From positions 7,527,605 through 7,591,604 of the forward strand of contig OX442321.1 of the NCBI GenBank assembly GCA_949358305.1: 64,000 nt of DNA, written 5' to 3'. This document shows, in pieces, positions 29,430 through 41,500 of this stretch. Position 1 is the stretch's first letter, and each line of letters starts with the position of its first letter. Below the pieces are notes generated by a model, which was not told where the DNA came from, made no database searches, and saw only the letters and a program-made list of their open reading frames with translations. The stretch comes from Strigamia acuminata (taxonomy: Eukaryota; Arthropoda; Chilopoda; Geophilomorpha; Linotaeniidae). The position numbers and the translations under genes were made by a program.

Positions 29430-29849
29430 CACATAGTCATGCGCATGCGCATTAATGGCTGGGTTTTTATCTGCGCATGTGCGTGACTCAGGCACATGCA
29501 CAGGTAAAAATCAGATTGCATTGTGGGAAGACAGTACGACAAGGTCTGACGCGTGCTTACGACAACAGCAGCCATTGGATGGTATGTTCAGAATTAATCT
29601 TCAGCCATCCAATCGTTTCGAGGTGGGAATTTGAATTTGTTTAGCTTAAACTATATTTCAGATTGTAAATGTTCCAGAATTGTTGAAAAACAGCGGAATA
29701 ATAAACGAATTTTGGCATTTTTCGTTTTTTTTTAACAGAAGGCGAATCACGCATCTCGCCGCCATTATTAGAGATTTGATTCCGAGCTATCCACCACTTT
29801 ATGATGAAAAATGAAGTTCTTAAATCTTCAAAATACACATTGGTAAATG
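29430..29849 (+). repeat. Promoter-exon module 2
   Basis: Has GCGCATGCGC (29441-29450, an exact NRF1/Ewg consensus), further GCGCATG words, ATTGCATTGTGGGAAG (29515-29530, resembling a ZNF143/Staf site on the other strand), CTGACGCG and GCAGCCATTGG. The acceptor TTTAACAG precedes an exon-like block at 29739-29849 with donor GTAAGT. The spacer before it (29275-29430) is repeated after it (29850-30008). Confidence 0.6.
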
Positions 29850-30010
29850 GTAAGTACATTTTCCAAATTTAATAATACCTTAGGGAATGATTGAACGAAT
29901 CAGCGATATTTTTAATTTTTGAGAAAAATAATGTTCAAAAATGGCTGAATTCAAAGAAACTTCAGTTGGGATTCTTAATATTAACATCACCTAAGCTTTG
30001 TCGCCACATA

Positions 30011-30342
30011 TAGTCCGTGCACGGTATCTTGATGCTAAATTCGTACTGCGCATTCCATTCTGCGCAGACGATTTTTTAATTCCAGTTGCTATATGGCAGT
30101 ATTAAGCCTAATATTAGGCCTAATAATGCTAAAATAAAGTAAATAAACAACAATAAACTCATAATTAAAAGTAATTTACAACGTAGTACCAAAATATTTT
30201 TGTTTATTTAGCTTATTTTCGCATTATTATTAGGCCTAATATTAGGCTTAATACTGCCATATAACAATCGGAATTAGAAAATCGTCTGCGCAAAATGGGA
30301 TGCGCAGTACGAATTTAGCATCAAGTTACCGTGCGCGGACTG
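30011..30342. mobile_element. MITE with ~120-bp inverted repeats, TA target duplication
   Basis: 332 bp between TA dinucleotides at 30009-30010 and 30343-30344. Left end TAGTCCGTGCACGGTATCTT; right end inverted CAGTCCGCGCACGGTAACTT. The arms continue to match for over 100 bp, including GATGCTAAATTCGTACTGCG and TATGGCAGTATTAAGCCTAA. It interrupts the word CACATAGTCATGCGCATGCG, whose uninterrupted form is at 29431-29450. Tc1/mariner-type by TSD and CAGT end. It is nonautonomous. Confidence 0.88.
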
Positions 30343-30344
30343 TA

Positions 30345-30416
30345 GTCATGCGCATGCGCATTAATGGCTGGGTTTTTACCTGCGCATGTGCCTGACTCAG
30401 GCACATGCGCAGGTAC
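30345..30416 (+). promoter_or_regulatory. NRF1-like cluster, module 3
   Basis: GCGCATGCGC at 30350-30359 is followed by a palindromic stretch of TGCGCATGTGCCTGA and TCAGGCACATGCGCA. It matches the start of module 2, and is displaced from its upstream part by the MITE. Confidence 0.55.
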
Positions 30417-30419
30417 TAG

Positions 30420-30960
30420 TTTAATGTGGTGTCCTCCCGTTTACAATAAATTTTTTCGATTTTTTTCTTTCGACTTTAATCATTTTGTCATGTTTTTGAG
30501 CATTCTTACACTGTTTGAACCCGATATAGCACGATTTTACACTGTTTGAACTTGGTATAGCACGATTTTTATTCTATCCGAATTTTACATGAGTTCACAC
30601 GTTTTTATAATAATTTATTAAAAAATTCTTGAAAAGTATTGAAATACCTTTAACAATAGTTTCACATTATTTTAAAGTAAACTTTTTCAAAGTTAAACCA
30701 AAAAAAATATTAAGAGTAAAAACATCATATGCGGTATTTGTTAATTTGTGATGCAGTGAAGCATCTAGGGTTAACTGACAGCTGTCGTCTGACAACGTAA
30801 ACAGTTTAAAAACGTGTGTTATTGAGGTTAAACAGTTGTACAAGCACGAAAAAAATTAAAAAAATTGATTTTTTGAAAACTTTTATTCACCTACAAATAA
30901 AACTTCCAGCCCGATTAGAATTACAAGAACAATTTGGAATTTTACATGAATAATGGGGGA
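30420..30960. repeat. Block A, copy 1
   Basis: Paired with 32010-32730. Shared words include GTGTCCTCCCGTTT, TTTTACATGAGTTCACACG, CACATTATTTTAAAGTAAAC and CTGTCGTCTGACAACGTAAA, in order and in the same orientation. Confidence 0.8.
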
Positions 30961-31075
30961 GAAAAGTAAAAATAAGAAAAATATTAATAAAAATATATAT
31001 TTTTCTTTGAAAATTTATTATTTTAAATATTTTTGTGTAAATTATGTATTTAATTTGCTTTCCTCTTTATTTCAG

Positions 31076-31173
31076 ATTAAATATCCAATTATAGCCGCAA
31101 TAATGACACCACAATTGGCCTTCGTCGACATCATATTCGAGTTCGACGAGGAAATGCACAAACACACACTTGT
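31076..31173 (+). other. Isolated exon-like open segment
   Basis: A 98-bp segment follows a good acceptor (CTTTATTTCAG) and ends at a strong donor (GTAAGT). It is open in a frame reading MTPQLAFVDIIFEFDEEMHK. The protein is not recognised and neighbouring coding exons were not found, so it could be a captured exon or an exon of a noncoding transcript. Confidence 0.35.
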
Positions 31174-31348
31174 GTAAGTAAATCTTAAAAAAATCATTAT
31201 TTGCAACTTATTAATCACTTTATAAATCGAGGTAAATTCCATCTCAAATTCAATACGAATTAAGATATGCTGGTTGAATATTAAAATTTTAAAAGGGATT
31301 TATTTTTTCTACAAGCTTATTGTAAAGATTTGAGGCGCTCCTTCTTTA

Positions 31349-31747
31349 CAGTGGGGGGCAAAACTAAGTTAACAAACGCATCATGTTGATTCTAACGGCT
31401 GTATCTCGGGAAAAAAGAGAGGGAAATTAATGAAACTTTTACTGGATACTTGTACAACATCCTACTTTATTCAACTAAAATTTTATCAAAATCTATCCGT
31501 TATTTTCTGAGAAAAAAAATTTTTTGTGAAGTGACATAAAAAATTACAGTAATTTTTGATGTCACTTCACAAACAAATTTTTTTCTCAGAAACTAACGGA
31601 TAGATTTTGATAAAATTTTAGTTGAATAAAGTAGGATGTTGTACAAGTATCCAGTTAAAAGTTCATTAATTTTCCTTTCTTTTTTTCCGAGATACAGTCG
31701 TGAAAATCAACATGTGGTGTTTCTTAACGTAGTTTTGCCCCCTACTG
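31349..31747. mobile_element. Foldback Tc1/mariner-type MITE, 399 bp
   Basis: A nearly complete palindrome. Left end CAGTGGGGGGCAAAACTAAG, right end inverted CAGTAGGGGGCAAAACTACG, flanked by TA on both sides. The arms (about 190 bp each) share CGGATAGATTTTGATAAAAT and its complement around a centre near 31547. The uninterrupted target occurs at about 34580-34596 (CTTTATGTAGAGTTCCTGCA). Confidence 0.9.
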
Positions 31748-32009
31748 TATGTAGTGATCCTGCACGGCGATACTTGCTTGGAAGGAATGTAGAAAGGTTT
31801 AAAAACGTGTGTTATTGAGGTTTTCAGGAAATAATTTAATGAATTTCGGTATTTTTAATTTTTACGAAACTTGCTGAATTCGAACGAGTCTGTTTATGAA
31901 CACACATACTTGGGTGAATAAATTTTGCCTCAAATTAAATGTGAATATGAATATGAATATGAATATTAAATATGAATAATAAATTTTCAAAAGAAATTTA
32001 TTTTTTCCA

Positions 32010-32730
32010 ACTGGTTTAACGTAGTGTCCTCCCGTTTTTAATACGTCTTACAGTTTTATCAATTTTTTTTTCGATTTTAATCATTTTGTATGTTTTTGCG
32101 CATTCTTATACAGTTTGAACTCGATGGAGCACGATTTTACACGGTTTGAACCCGATTTTAGACGTTTTTGCATTATTCTATCCGAATTTTACATGAGTTC
32201 ACACGTTTTTATAATAAGTTATTAAAAATATTTTGTAAAGTTTTGAAATACCGACCCCCTCCCGGTAAAGTCGGTTCGGGGCGGCGCGCGGTGCAATAAA
32301 CGCCGCCGAAGCCCCGGCGTTTATTCGGGCCCGGCGTTTGAATGAACCCGGGGGTTTAAATGAGGCAGTACGATACCTTTTAACAATAGTTTCACATTAT
32401 TTTAAAGTAAACTTTTTCAAAGTTAAACCAAAAAAAATATTAAAAGTAAAAACATCATATGTATTTGTTAATTTTGATGCAGTGAAGCATCTATAGTAGT
32501 GTTAACTGACAACTGTCGTCTGACAACGTAAAACGTGTATTATCGGGGTTAAACAGTGTTAAACCGTGTAATAATAGGGCTCAGTCTGTGTAGAAATCAT
32601 TTAATATCAGGTTTAATCGGCGTAAAAACACGAAAAAATGATTAAAATCGAAAAAAAATTGAAATATCGATTTTTTAAAAAAATTTTATTCAACCGAAAC
32701 TCACAGCCAGATTAGAATTGCAAGAAAAAT
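32010..32730. repeat. Block A, copy 2
   Basis: Homologous to 30420-30960 but carries a 120-bp GC-rich insertion at 32253-32372 and runs directly into the 21-bp satellite. Confidence 0.8.
32253..32372. mobile_element. GC-rich 120-bp insertion with ATACC target duplication
   Basis: ATACC occurs at 32248-32252 and again at 32373-32377. Block A copy 1 has a single ATACC there (near 30646), so this is a clean insertion. The insert is rich in CpG and holds degenerate copies of a 17-18-bp unit (CCGGCGTTTATTCGGGC, CCGGCGTTTGAATGAAC, GGGGGTTTAAATGAGG). No inverted ends were seen. Confidence 0.75.
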
Positions 32731-33700
32731 TCCCAATTTTTCTCGTAAACTTCCCAATTTTTCTCGTAAAATTCCCAATTTTTCTCGTAAAATTCCCAAT
32801 TTTTCTCGTAAACTTCCCAATTTTTCTCGTAAAATTCCCAATTTTTCTCGTAAAATTCCCAATTTTTCTCGTAAACTTCCCAATTTTTCTCGTAAAATTC
32901 CCAATTTTTCTCGTAAAATTCCCAATTTTTCTCGTAAAATTCCCAATTTTTCTCGTAAAATTCCCAATTTTTCTCGTAAAATTCCCAATTTTTCTCGTAA
33001 AATTCCCAATTTTTCTCGTAAAATTCCCAATTTTTCTCGTAAACTTCCCAATTTTTCTCGTAAACTTCCCAATTTTTCTCGTAAAATTCCCAATTTTTCT
33101 CGTAAAATTCCCAATTTTTCTCGTAAAATTCCCAATTTTTCTCGTAAAATTCCCAATTTTTCTCGTAAAATTCCCAATTTTTCTCGTAAAATTCCCAATT
33201 TTTCTCGTAAAATTCCCAATTTTTCTCGTAAAATTCCCAATTTTTCTCGTAAAATTCCCAATTTTTCTCGTAAAATTCCCAATTTTTCTCGCAAAATTCC
33301 CAATTTTTCTCGCCAAATTTCCAATTTTTTTCGGAAAATTTCCCAATTTTTTTCGCAAAAATTCCCAATTTTTCTCGTAAAATTCCCAATTTTTCTCGTA
33401 AAATTCCCAATTTTTCTCGTAAAATTCCCAATTTTTCTCGTAAAATTCCCAATTTTTCTCGTAAAATTCCCAATTTTTCTCGTAAAATTCCCAATTTTTC
33501 TCGTAAAATTCCCAATTTTTCTCGTAAAATTCCCAATTTTTCTCGTAAAATTCCCAATTTTTCTCGTAAAATTCCCAATTTTTCTCGTAAAATTCCCAAT
33601 TTTTCTCGTAAAATTCCCAATTTTTCTCGTAAAATTCCCAATTTTTCTCGTAAAATTCCCAATTTTTCTCGTAAAATTCCCAATTTTTCTCATAAAATTA
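32728..33700. repeat. 21-bp satellite, about 46 copies
   Basis: Unit CCCAATTTTTCTCGTAAAAT plus T, highly homogeneous; the main variant changes AAATTCCC to AACTTCCC. A short divergent patch lies at about 33290-33365. Because 21 is a multiple of 3, several frames on both strands stay open throughout. It occupies the intron-like position before the exon-like block of module 3. Confidence 0.95.
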
Positions 33701-33724
33701 TAAAATTTCTTTTTTTTAAAACAG

Positions 33725-33831
33725 AAAGCAGACCACATTGAAAATAAATCTCAGAGCCATTTTTAGAGATTTGATTCTGAGCCATCCACAACTTCAAGAT
33801 GGGAAATGAAGTCCCTAGATGTTCAAAATGT
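33725..33831 (+). repeat. Exon-like block of module 3
   Basis: Acceptor AAAACAG, then a block homologous to those at 29162-29274 and 29739-29849 (AAAGCAGACC, AGAGATTTGATTCTGAGC, CATCCACAACTT), and donor GTAAGT. Confidence 0.6.
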
Positions 33832-34029
33832 GTAAGTATATTTTCCAAATTTAACAAAAATATTGGAAATAATTTAATGAATCAGCCATATTTTAATATT
33901 TTTGAAAAGCACAGTAAACGATGCCTGAATTCAAACATGGCCCTCGGGGTTAGTAATAATAATAATATCAAATTCACAATATCCTAGTCTTGATGAGAAA
34001 GATCATGCACATGCGGATTGCAGAGAAGT

Positions 34030-34349
34030 GGCTCAGAACTAAGCCAGTTCTGAGCCAATCACAGCGACCGCAGGTAAGAACCAGATTGCATTGTGGGAAG
34101 TAGAACAGTATGCAGTCTGACGCGATGTCAATGGCAACCATTGGGTGGTATATTGAGAATTAATCTTCAGCCATCTACTCAGTTCGAGGTGGGAATTTGA
34201 GTTTGTTTATCTAAACTACAATTAAGATTTATAACGATTTTTGGCATTTTTAGTTTTTTTTTTCTACCAGAAGGCGGACCACGGTGAAATCGAATCTCTC
34301 CTCGCCTTGATGAGGAATAAAGTTTCCTGAGCTTCAAAATGTAGATTGG
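34030..34349 (+). repeat. Promoter-exon module 4
   Basis: ATTGCATTGTGGGAAG at 34085-34100, CTGACGCG and AACCATTGG, followed by acceptor TTCTACCAG and an exon-like block at 34271-34349 with donor GTAAGT. It lacks the NRF1 palindrome. Confidence 0.55.
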
Positions 34350-34739
34350 TAAGTGCACTTTTTAAATTTATCAATATTTTAGGAAATTCCTTAATGAATT
34401 TTGGTATTTTTAATTTTTAATTTTTAAGAAACTTAGTAATTCGAACAAATGGCGGCTGAGTGTGTTCATCAGCACACACACTTGGGTAAATAAATTTCGC
34501 TTTGAATTAAATGTGAAATACGATAGGCTTATGAATACTAAAATTGCAAAAGAAATTTATTTTTTCTACAGATTTGAGGCGTCCTTTCTTTATGTAGAGT
34601 TCCTGCACGGCCATACTTGTCACAATTTTTCTCAAATGTTTTTAATTTGACATTAATAAATTGTTGGTTTATTTATTTTTATTTTTTTCTCTTTCCAGCG
34701 GTATTACGATTCGTTACCCGGAAGTGACGTAACTACTGG

Positions 34740-34860
34740 TTGTAAGTCCGATCGTAAGACAGGAAATAAGAACGAGACTGCATTGTAGGAAGAAGAGCAG
34801 CGAAACGTGACGTAATGGCCTAGAACAGCAGCAACCATTGGCAACCAACTTGGTAAATTA
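34740..34860 (+). repeat. Promoter-like segment, module 5
   Basis: A diverged copy of the module front: ACTGCATTGTAGGAAG (34776-34791), a CGTGACG word and GCAGCAACCATTGG. No matching exon-like block was identified after it; several short T-rich/CAG acceptor-like sites follow up to 35250. Confidence 0.45.
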
Positions 34861-35540
34861 GAAACATTTCTGTGAATACGAATTAAGAAATACTTGTTGA
34901 TTACTAAAATTTGAAAAGAAATTTAATTATTTTTCCTACAGGCTCAATTTAATGATTTGATGTGTCACACTTGGATGGAAGGAATGCAGAAATGTTTTCA
35001 ATTGAATTTTAATAGTTGGGGTTGGGGCATGAAAAGTTTTCAAGCGCGCGTCACGATTTTTTCTTTTTGCAGGTCGATTTATATCTGCAATGTTTTTCAG
35101 AAGAAGTATGTTTCATACTGGCTTAATGTTATACCATGAGTATGTAAAAAGAAACACGATTAGGACATGTAATGTTATTTGCATGGCATTACACCGTGGA
35201 TGTTTTGCCATTAATAAGTTGTTTGTTCGTTTGTTATTTTTCTTTTTTTCAGGGAAATTAATTGCTGCCGTTTGGAGACTGATTTGTGTATGTAATGTCT
35301 GCAAAAGTTAGAAGAATAAAGGTTTTGCAAGTCTTTGATCGAATTCGTGTCTCCAAGTGACGACCTGGAAACACGAACTCGATACGCAATATGCAAAAGA
35401 GCACATAAACCCAATGGTCGACCGCTTGCTGCCTCATTCCATGGATTTTGGCTTTTGTGCAACACGTCGCGTGAAGTTGCAGATTTCTAAAAGTAATTTG
35501 TTTAAATTGATAATGTTTATTTTTTCTTGTTTCTTTCGAC

Positions 35541-38500
35541 AACAATGGATGGGATCCGCAAATTGCAAGCAATGATGTTTTTCACAGTTTGGCATTGAGT
35601 CTGGGAGGAAGTTGATCCTAAGATAAAAGGTGCTTCCGGGGAAGTTGGTCCTAAGATAAAAGGCGCTTCCAAAGAAGTTGGTAGTTGGTCCTACAGTAAA
35701 AGGCGCTACCGCTGCGCGTAAATTGATATGTGATAGGCAAGACCAAGGCGCTATACTTCGCTATATGCAGCCGAGCATTGTTAGCCACCACTCACTATCG
35801 TCTTTTATGCGCGGTCAAGTGATTTTCACGGGTATCAGCAATAGAACTCAAACGAGGGACATGCTGTGAATTACCCAAATGGAAGAGTAATGTTGAAAAG
35901 GTGATTACACTTGGCTTCACACAGTGGCGCAAAAAGAACTCAGCTCGAGTAATGCTAATTTGTGTTAAACTAGCTTGCGTTTGCTGATGAAAAAGGATTT
36001 TACCACTACGCAGATTTCTACAGGTAATTTATTTAAATTAATGTTTTATTTATTGTTGGTTATTAATTTTATTTTTTGTTTCTTTTGACAGCAATGGATG
36101 GGACCCACAAATTGCAAGTAATGATGTTTTTCACAGTTTGGCATTGAGTCTGAGAGGAAGTTGATCCTAAGATAAAAGGTGCTTCCGGGGAAGTTGATCC
36201 TAAGATAAAAGGTGCTTCCGGGGAAGTTGGTCCTAAGATAAAAGGCGCTTCCAAAGAAGTTGGTAGTTGGTCCTACAGTAAAAGGCGCTACCGCTTCTGC
36301 CAAACTAACACGTGTGGCGTGCACGGTCAAGTGATTTTCACGGGTAGCAGCAATAGAACTCAAACGAGGAACATGCTGTGAATTACCCAAATGGAAGAGT
36401 AATGTTGAAAAGGTGATTACACTTGGCTTCGAACAGTGGCGTAAAAAGCAATGGATGGATCCCGCAAATTGCAAGTAATGATGTTTTTCACAGTTTGGCA
36501 TTGAGTCTGGGAGGAAGTTGATCCTAAGATAAAAGGTGCTTCCGGGGAAGTTGGTCCTAAGATAAAAGGCGCTTCCAAAGAAGTTGGTAGTTGGTCCTAC
36601 AGTAAAAGGCGCTATCGCTGCGCGTAAATTGATATGTGATAGGCAAGACCAAGGCGCTATACCTCGCTATATGCAGCCGAGCATTGTTAGCCACCACTCA
36701 CTATCGTCTTTTATGCGCAGTCAAGTGATTTTCACGGGTATCAGCAATAGAACTCAAACGAGGGACATGCTGTGAATTACCCAAATGGAAGAATAATGTT
36801 GAAAAGGTGATTACACTTGGCTTCACACGTTGGCGCAAAAAGAACTCAGCTCGAGTAATGCTAATTTGTGTTAAACTAGCTTGCGTTTGTGCTTGAGCTG
36901 GTGATCAATAGACTGGGAGGACGGTCCTGCCTAGAAGGACCTTCCGTAGACCGGGTAAAAGTGACCACACACTTACAGGCATATTTGACTAAGTCAAGTA
37001 GTCCCAGGGGGGGGACACGTCCCAGGGGAGGGACACGCCAACCGGGAAATGATTTTCAATGAATTTTAATGATTTTCACGAATTGGCATTTGACCAACAC
37101 GAACTGGCAACTCGTGAGGAATTGGCATTTGACCAATGGGCAAAGTGGTTCAAAAAAAGGTGATTATCTTTGGTTTCGGAACCCGTCTTGGTCATTACGC
37201 TCATTAAGGAAAAAGGAACAAATAATGATGTTTTTTACATTTTGGCATTGAGTCTGGGAGGAAGTTGGTCCTAAGATGAAAGGCGCTTCCAGGGAAGTTG
37301 GTCCTAAAGTAAAAGGCGCTTCCGCGGCCACGGTAAAGTGATTTTCACGGGTAGCAGCAATAGAACTCAAACGAGGGACATGCTAAGAATTACCCAAATG
37401 GAAGAGTAATGTTGAAAAGGTGATTACACTTGGCTTCACACAGTGGCGCAAAAAGAACTCAGCTCGAGTAATGCTAATTTGTGTTAAACTAGCTTGCGTT
37501 TGCTGATGAAAAAGGATTTTACCACTACGCAGATTTCTACAGGTAATTTATTTAAATTAATGTTTTATTTATTGTTGGTTATTAATTTTATTTTTTTGTT
37601 TCTTTTGACAGCAATGGATGGATCCCACAAATTGCAAGTAATGATGTTTTTCACAGTTTGGCATTAAGTCTGGGAGGAAGTTGATCCTAAGATAAAAGGT
37701 GCTTCCGGGGAAGTTGATCCTAAGATAAAAGGTGCTTCCAGGGAAGTTGGTCCTAAGATAAAAGGCGCTTCCAAAGAAGTTGGTAGTTGGTCCTACAGTA
37801 AAAGGCGCTACCGCTGCGCGTAAATTGATATGTGATAGGCAAGACCAAGGCGCTATACCTCGCTATATGCAGCCGAGCATTGTTAGCCACCACTCACTAT
37901 CGTCTTTTATGCGCGGTCAAGTGATTTTCACGGGTATCAGCAGTAGAACTCAAACGAGGGACATGCTGTGAATTACCCAAATGGAAGAGTAATGTTGAAA
38001 AAGTGATTACACTTGGCTTCACACAGTGGCGCAAAAAGAACTCAGCTCGAGTAATGCTAATTTGTGTTAAACTAGCTTGCGTTTGCTGGTGAAAAAGGAT
38101 TTTACCACTACGCAGATTTCTACAGGTAATTTATTTAAATTAATGTTTTATTTATTGTTGGTTATTAATTTTATTTTTTTGTTTCTTTTGACAGCAATGG
38201 ATGGATCCCACAAATTGCAAGTAATGATGTTTTTCACAGTTTGGCATTGAGTCTGGGAGGAAGTTGATCCTAAGATAAAAGGTGCTTCCGGGGAAGTTGG
38301 TCCTAAGATAAAAGGCGCTTCCAAAGAAGTTGGTAGTTGGTCCTACAGTAAAAGGCGCTACCGCTGCGCGTAAATTGATATGTGATAGGCAAGACCAAGG
38401 CGCTATACTTCGCTATATGCAGCCGAGCATTGTTAGCCACCACTCACTATCGTCTTTTATGCGCGGTCAAGTGATTTCTCACGGGTATCAGCAGTAGAAC

Positions 38501-41500
38501 TCAAACGAGGGACATGCTGTGAATTACCCAAATGGAAGAGTAATGTTGAAAAAGTGATTACACTTGGCTTCACACAGTGGCGCAAAAAGAACTCAGCTCG
38601 AGTAATGCTAATTTGTGTTAAACTAGCTTGCGTTTGCTGGTGAAAAAGGATTTTACCACTACGCAGATTTCTACAGGTAATTTATTTAAATTAATGTTTT
38701 ATTTATTGTTGGTTATTAATTTTATTTTTTTGTTTCTTTTGACAGCAATGGATGGATCCCACAAATTGCAAGTAATGATGTTTTTCACAGTTTGGCATTG
38801 AGTCTGGGAGGAAGTTGATCCTAAGATAAAAGGTGCTTCCGGGGAAGTTGGTCCTAAGATAAAAGGCGCTTCCAAAGAAGTTGGTAGTTGGTCCTACAGT
38901 AAAAGGCGCTACCGCTGCGCATAAATTGATATGTGATAGGCAAGACCAAGGCGCTATACCTCGCTATATGCAGCCGAGCATTGTTAGCCACCACTCACTA
39001 TCGTCTTTTATGCGCGGTCAAGTGATTTTCACGGGTATCAGCAGTAGAACTCAAACGAGGGACATGCTGTGAATTACCCAAATGGAAGAGTAATGTTGAA
39101 AAAGTGATTACACTTGGCTTCACACAGTGGCGCAAAAAGAACTCAGCTCGAGTAATGCTAATTTGTGTTAAACTAGCTTGCGTTTGCTGATGAAAAAGGA
39201 TTTTACTACTACGCAGATTTCTACAGGTAATTTATTTAAATTAATGTTTTATTTATTGTTGGTTATTAATTTTATTTTTTCTTGTTTCTTTCGGCAGCAA
39301 TGGATGGATCCCGCAAATTGCAAGTAATGATGTTTTTCACCTTTTGGCATTGAGTCTGGGAGGAAGTTGGTCCTAAGATGAAAGGCGCTTCCAGGGAAGT
39401 TGGTCCTAAAGTAAAAGGCGCTTCCGCGGCCACGGTAAAGTGATTTTCACGGGTAGCAGCAATAGAACTCAAACGAGGAACATGCTAAGAATTACCCAAA
39501 TGGAAGAGTAATGTTGAAAAGGTGATTACACTTGGCTTCACACAGTGGCGCAAAAAGAACTCAGCTCGAGTAATGCTAATTTGTGTTAAACTAGCTTGCG
39601 TTTGCTGATGAAAAAGGATTTTACCACTACGCAGATTTCTACAGGTAATTTATTTAAATTAATGTTTTATTTATTGTTGGTTATTAATTTTATTTTTTTG
39701 TTTCTTTTGACAGCAATGGATGGATCCCACAAATTGCAAGTAATGATGTTTTTCACAGTTTGGCATTAAGTCTGGGAGGAAGTTGATCCTAAGATAAAAG
39801 GTGCTTCCGGGGAAGTTGATCCTAAGATAAAAGGTGCTTCCAGGGAAGTTGGTCCTAAGATAAAAGGCGCTTCCAAAGAAGTTGGTAGTTGGTCCTACAG
39901 TAAAAGGCGCTACCGCTGCGCGTAAATTGATATGTGATAGGCAAGACCAAGGCGCTATACCTCGCTATATGCAGCCGAGCATTGTTAGCCACCACTCACT
40001 ATCGTCTTTTATGCGCGGTCAAGTGATTTTCACGGGTATCAGCAGTAGAACTCAAACGAGGGACATGCTGTGAATTACCCAAATGGAAGAGTAATGTTGA
40101 AAAAGTGATTACACTTGGCTTCACACAGTGGCGCAAAAAGAACTCAGCTCGAGTAATGCTAATTTGTGTTAAACTAGCTTGCGTTTGCTGGTGAAAAAGG
40201 ATTTTACCACTACGCAGATTTCTACAGGTAATTTATTTAAATTAATGTTTTATTTATTGTTGGTTATTAATTTTATTTTTTTGTTTCTTTTGACAGCAAT
40301 GGATGGATCCCACAAATTGCAAGTAATGATGTTTTTCACAGTTTGGCATTGAGTCTGGGAGGAAGTTGATCCTAAGATAAAAGGTGCTTCCGGGGAAGTT
40401 GGTCCTAAGATAAAAGGCGCTTCCAAAGAAGTTGGTAGTTGGTCCTACAGTAAAAGGCGCTACCGCTGCGCGTAAATTGATATGTGATAGGCAAGACCAA
40501 GGCGCTATACTTCGCTATATGCAGCCGAGCATTGTTAGCCACCACTCACTATCGTCTTTTATGCGCGGTCAAGTGATTTTCACGGGTATCAGCAGTAGAA
40601 CTCAAACGAGGGACATGCTGTGAATTACCCAAATGGAAGAGTAATGTTGAAAAAGTGATTACACTTGGCTTCACACAGTGGCGCAAAAAGAACTCAGCTC
40701 GAGTAATGCTAATTTGTGTTAAACTAGCTTGCGTTTGCTGGTGAAAAAGGATTTTACCACTACGCAGATTTCTACAGGTAATTTATTTAAATTAATGTTT
40801 TATTTATTGTTGGTTATTAATTTTATTTTTTTGTTTCTTTTGACAGCAATGGATGGATCCCACAAATTGCAAGTAATGATGTTTTTCACAGTTTGGCATT
40901 GAGTCTGGGAGGAAGTTGATCCTAAGATAAAAGGTGCTTCCGGGGAAGTTGGTCCTAAGATAAAAGGCGCTTCCAAAGAAGTTGGTAGTTGGTCCTACAG
41001 TAAAAGGCGCTACCGCTGCGCGTAAATTGATATGTGATAGGCAAGACCAAGGCGCTATACCTCGCTATATGCAGCCGAGCATTGTTAGCCACCACTCACT
41101 ATCGTCTTTTATGCGCGGTCAAGTGATTTTCACAAGTATCAGCAGTAGAACTCAAACGAGGGACATGCTGTGAATTACCCAAATGGAAGAGTAATGTTGA
41201 AAAAGTGATTACACTTGGCTTCACACAGTGGCGCAAAAAGAACTCAGCTCGAGTAATGCTAATTTGTGTTAAACTAGCTTGCGTTTGCTGATGAAAAAGG
41301 ATTTTACTACTACGCAGATTTCTACAGGTAATTTATTTAAATTAATGTTTTATTTATTGTTGGTTATTAATTTTATTTTTTCTTGTTTCTTTCGGCAGCA
41401 ATGGATGGATCCCGCAAATTGCAAGTAATGATGTTTTTCACCTTTTGGCATTGAGTCTGGGAGGAAGTTGGTCCTAAGATGAAAGGCGCTTCCAGGGAAG

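Noticed and set aside
32690-33738. Large open frames (up to 345 codons) on both strands
   Set aside because: They are produced by the 21-bp satellite: period divisible by three and no stop in several frames. There is no start context, composition or family to support a protein.
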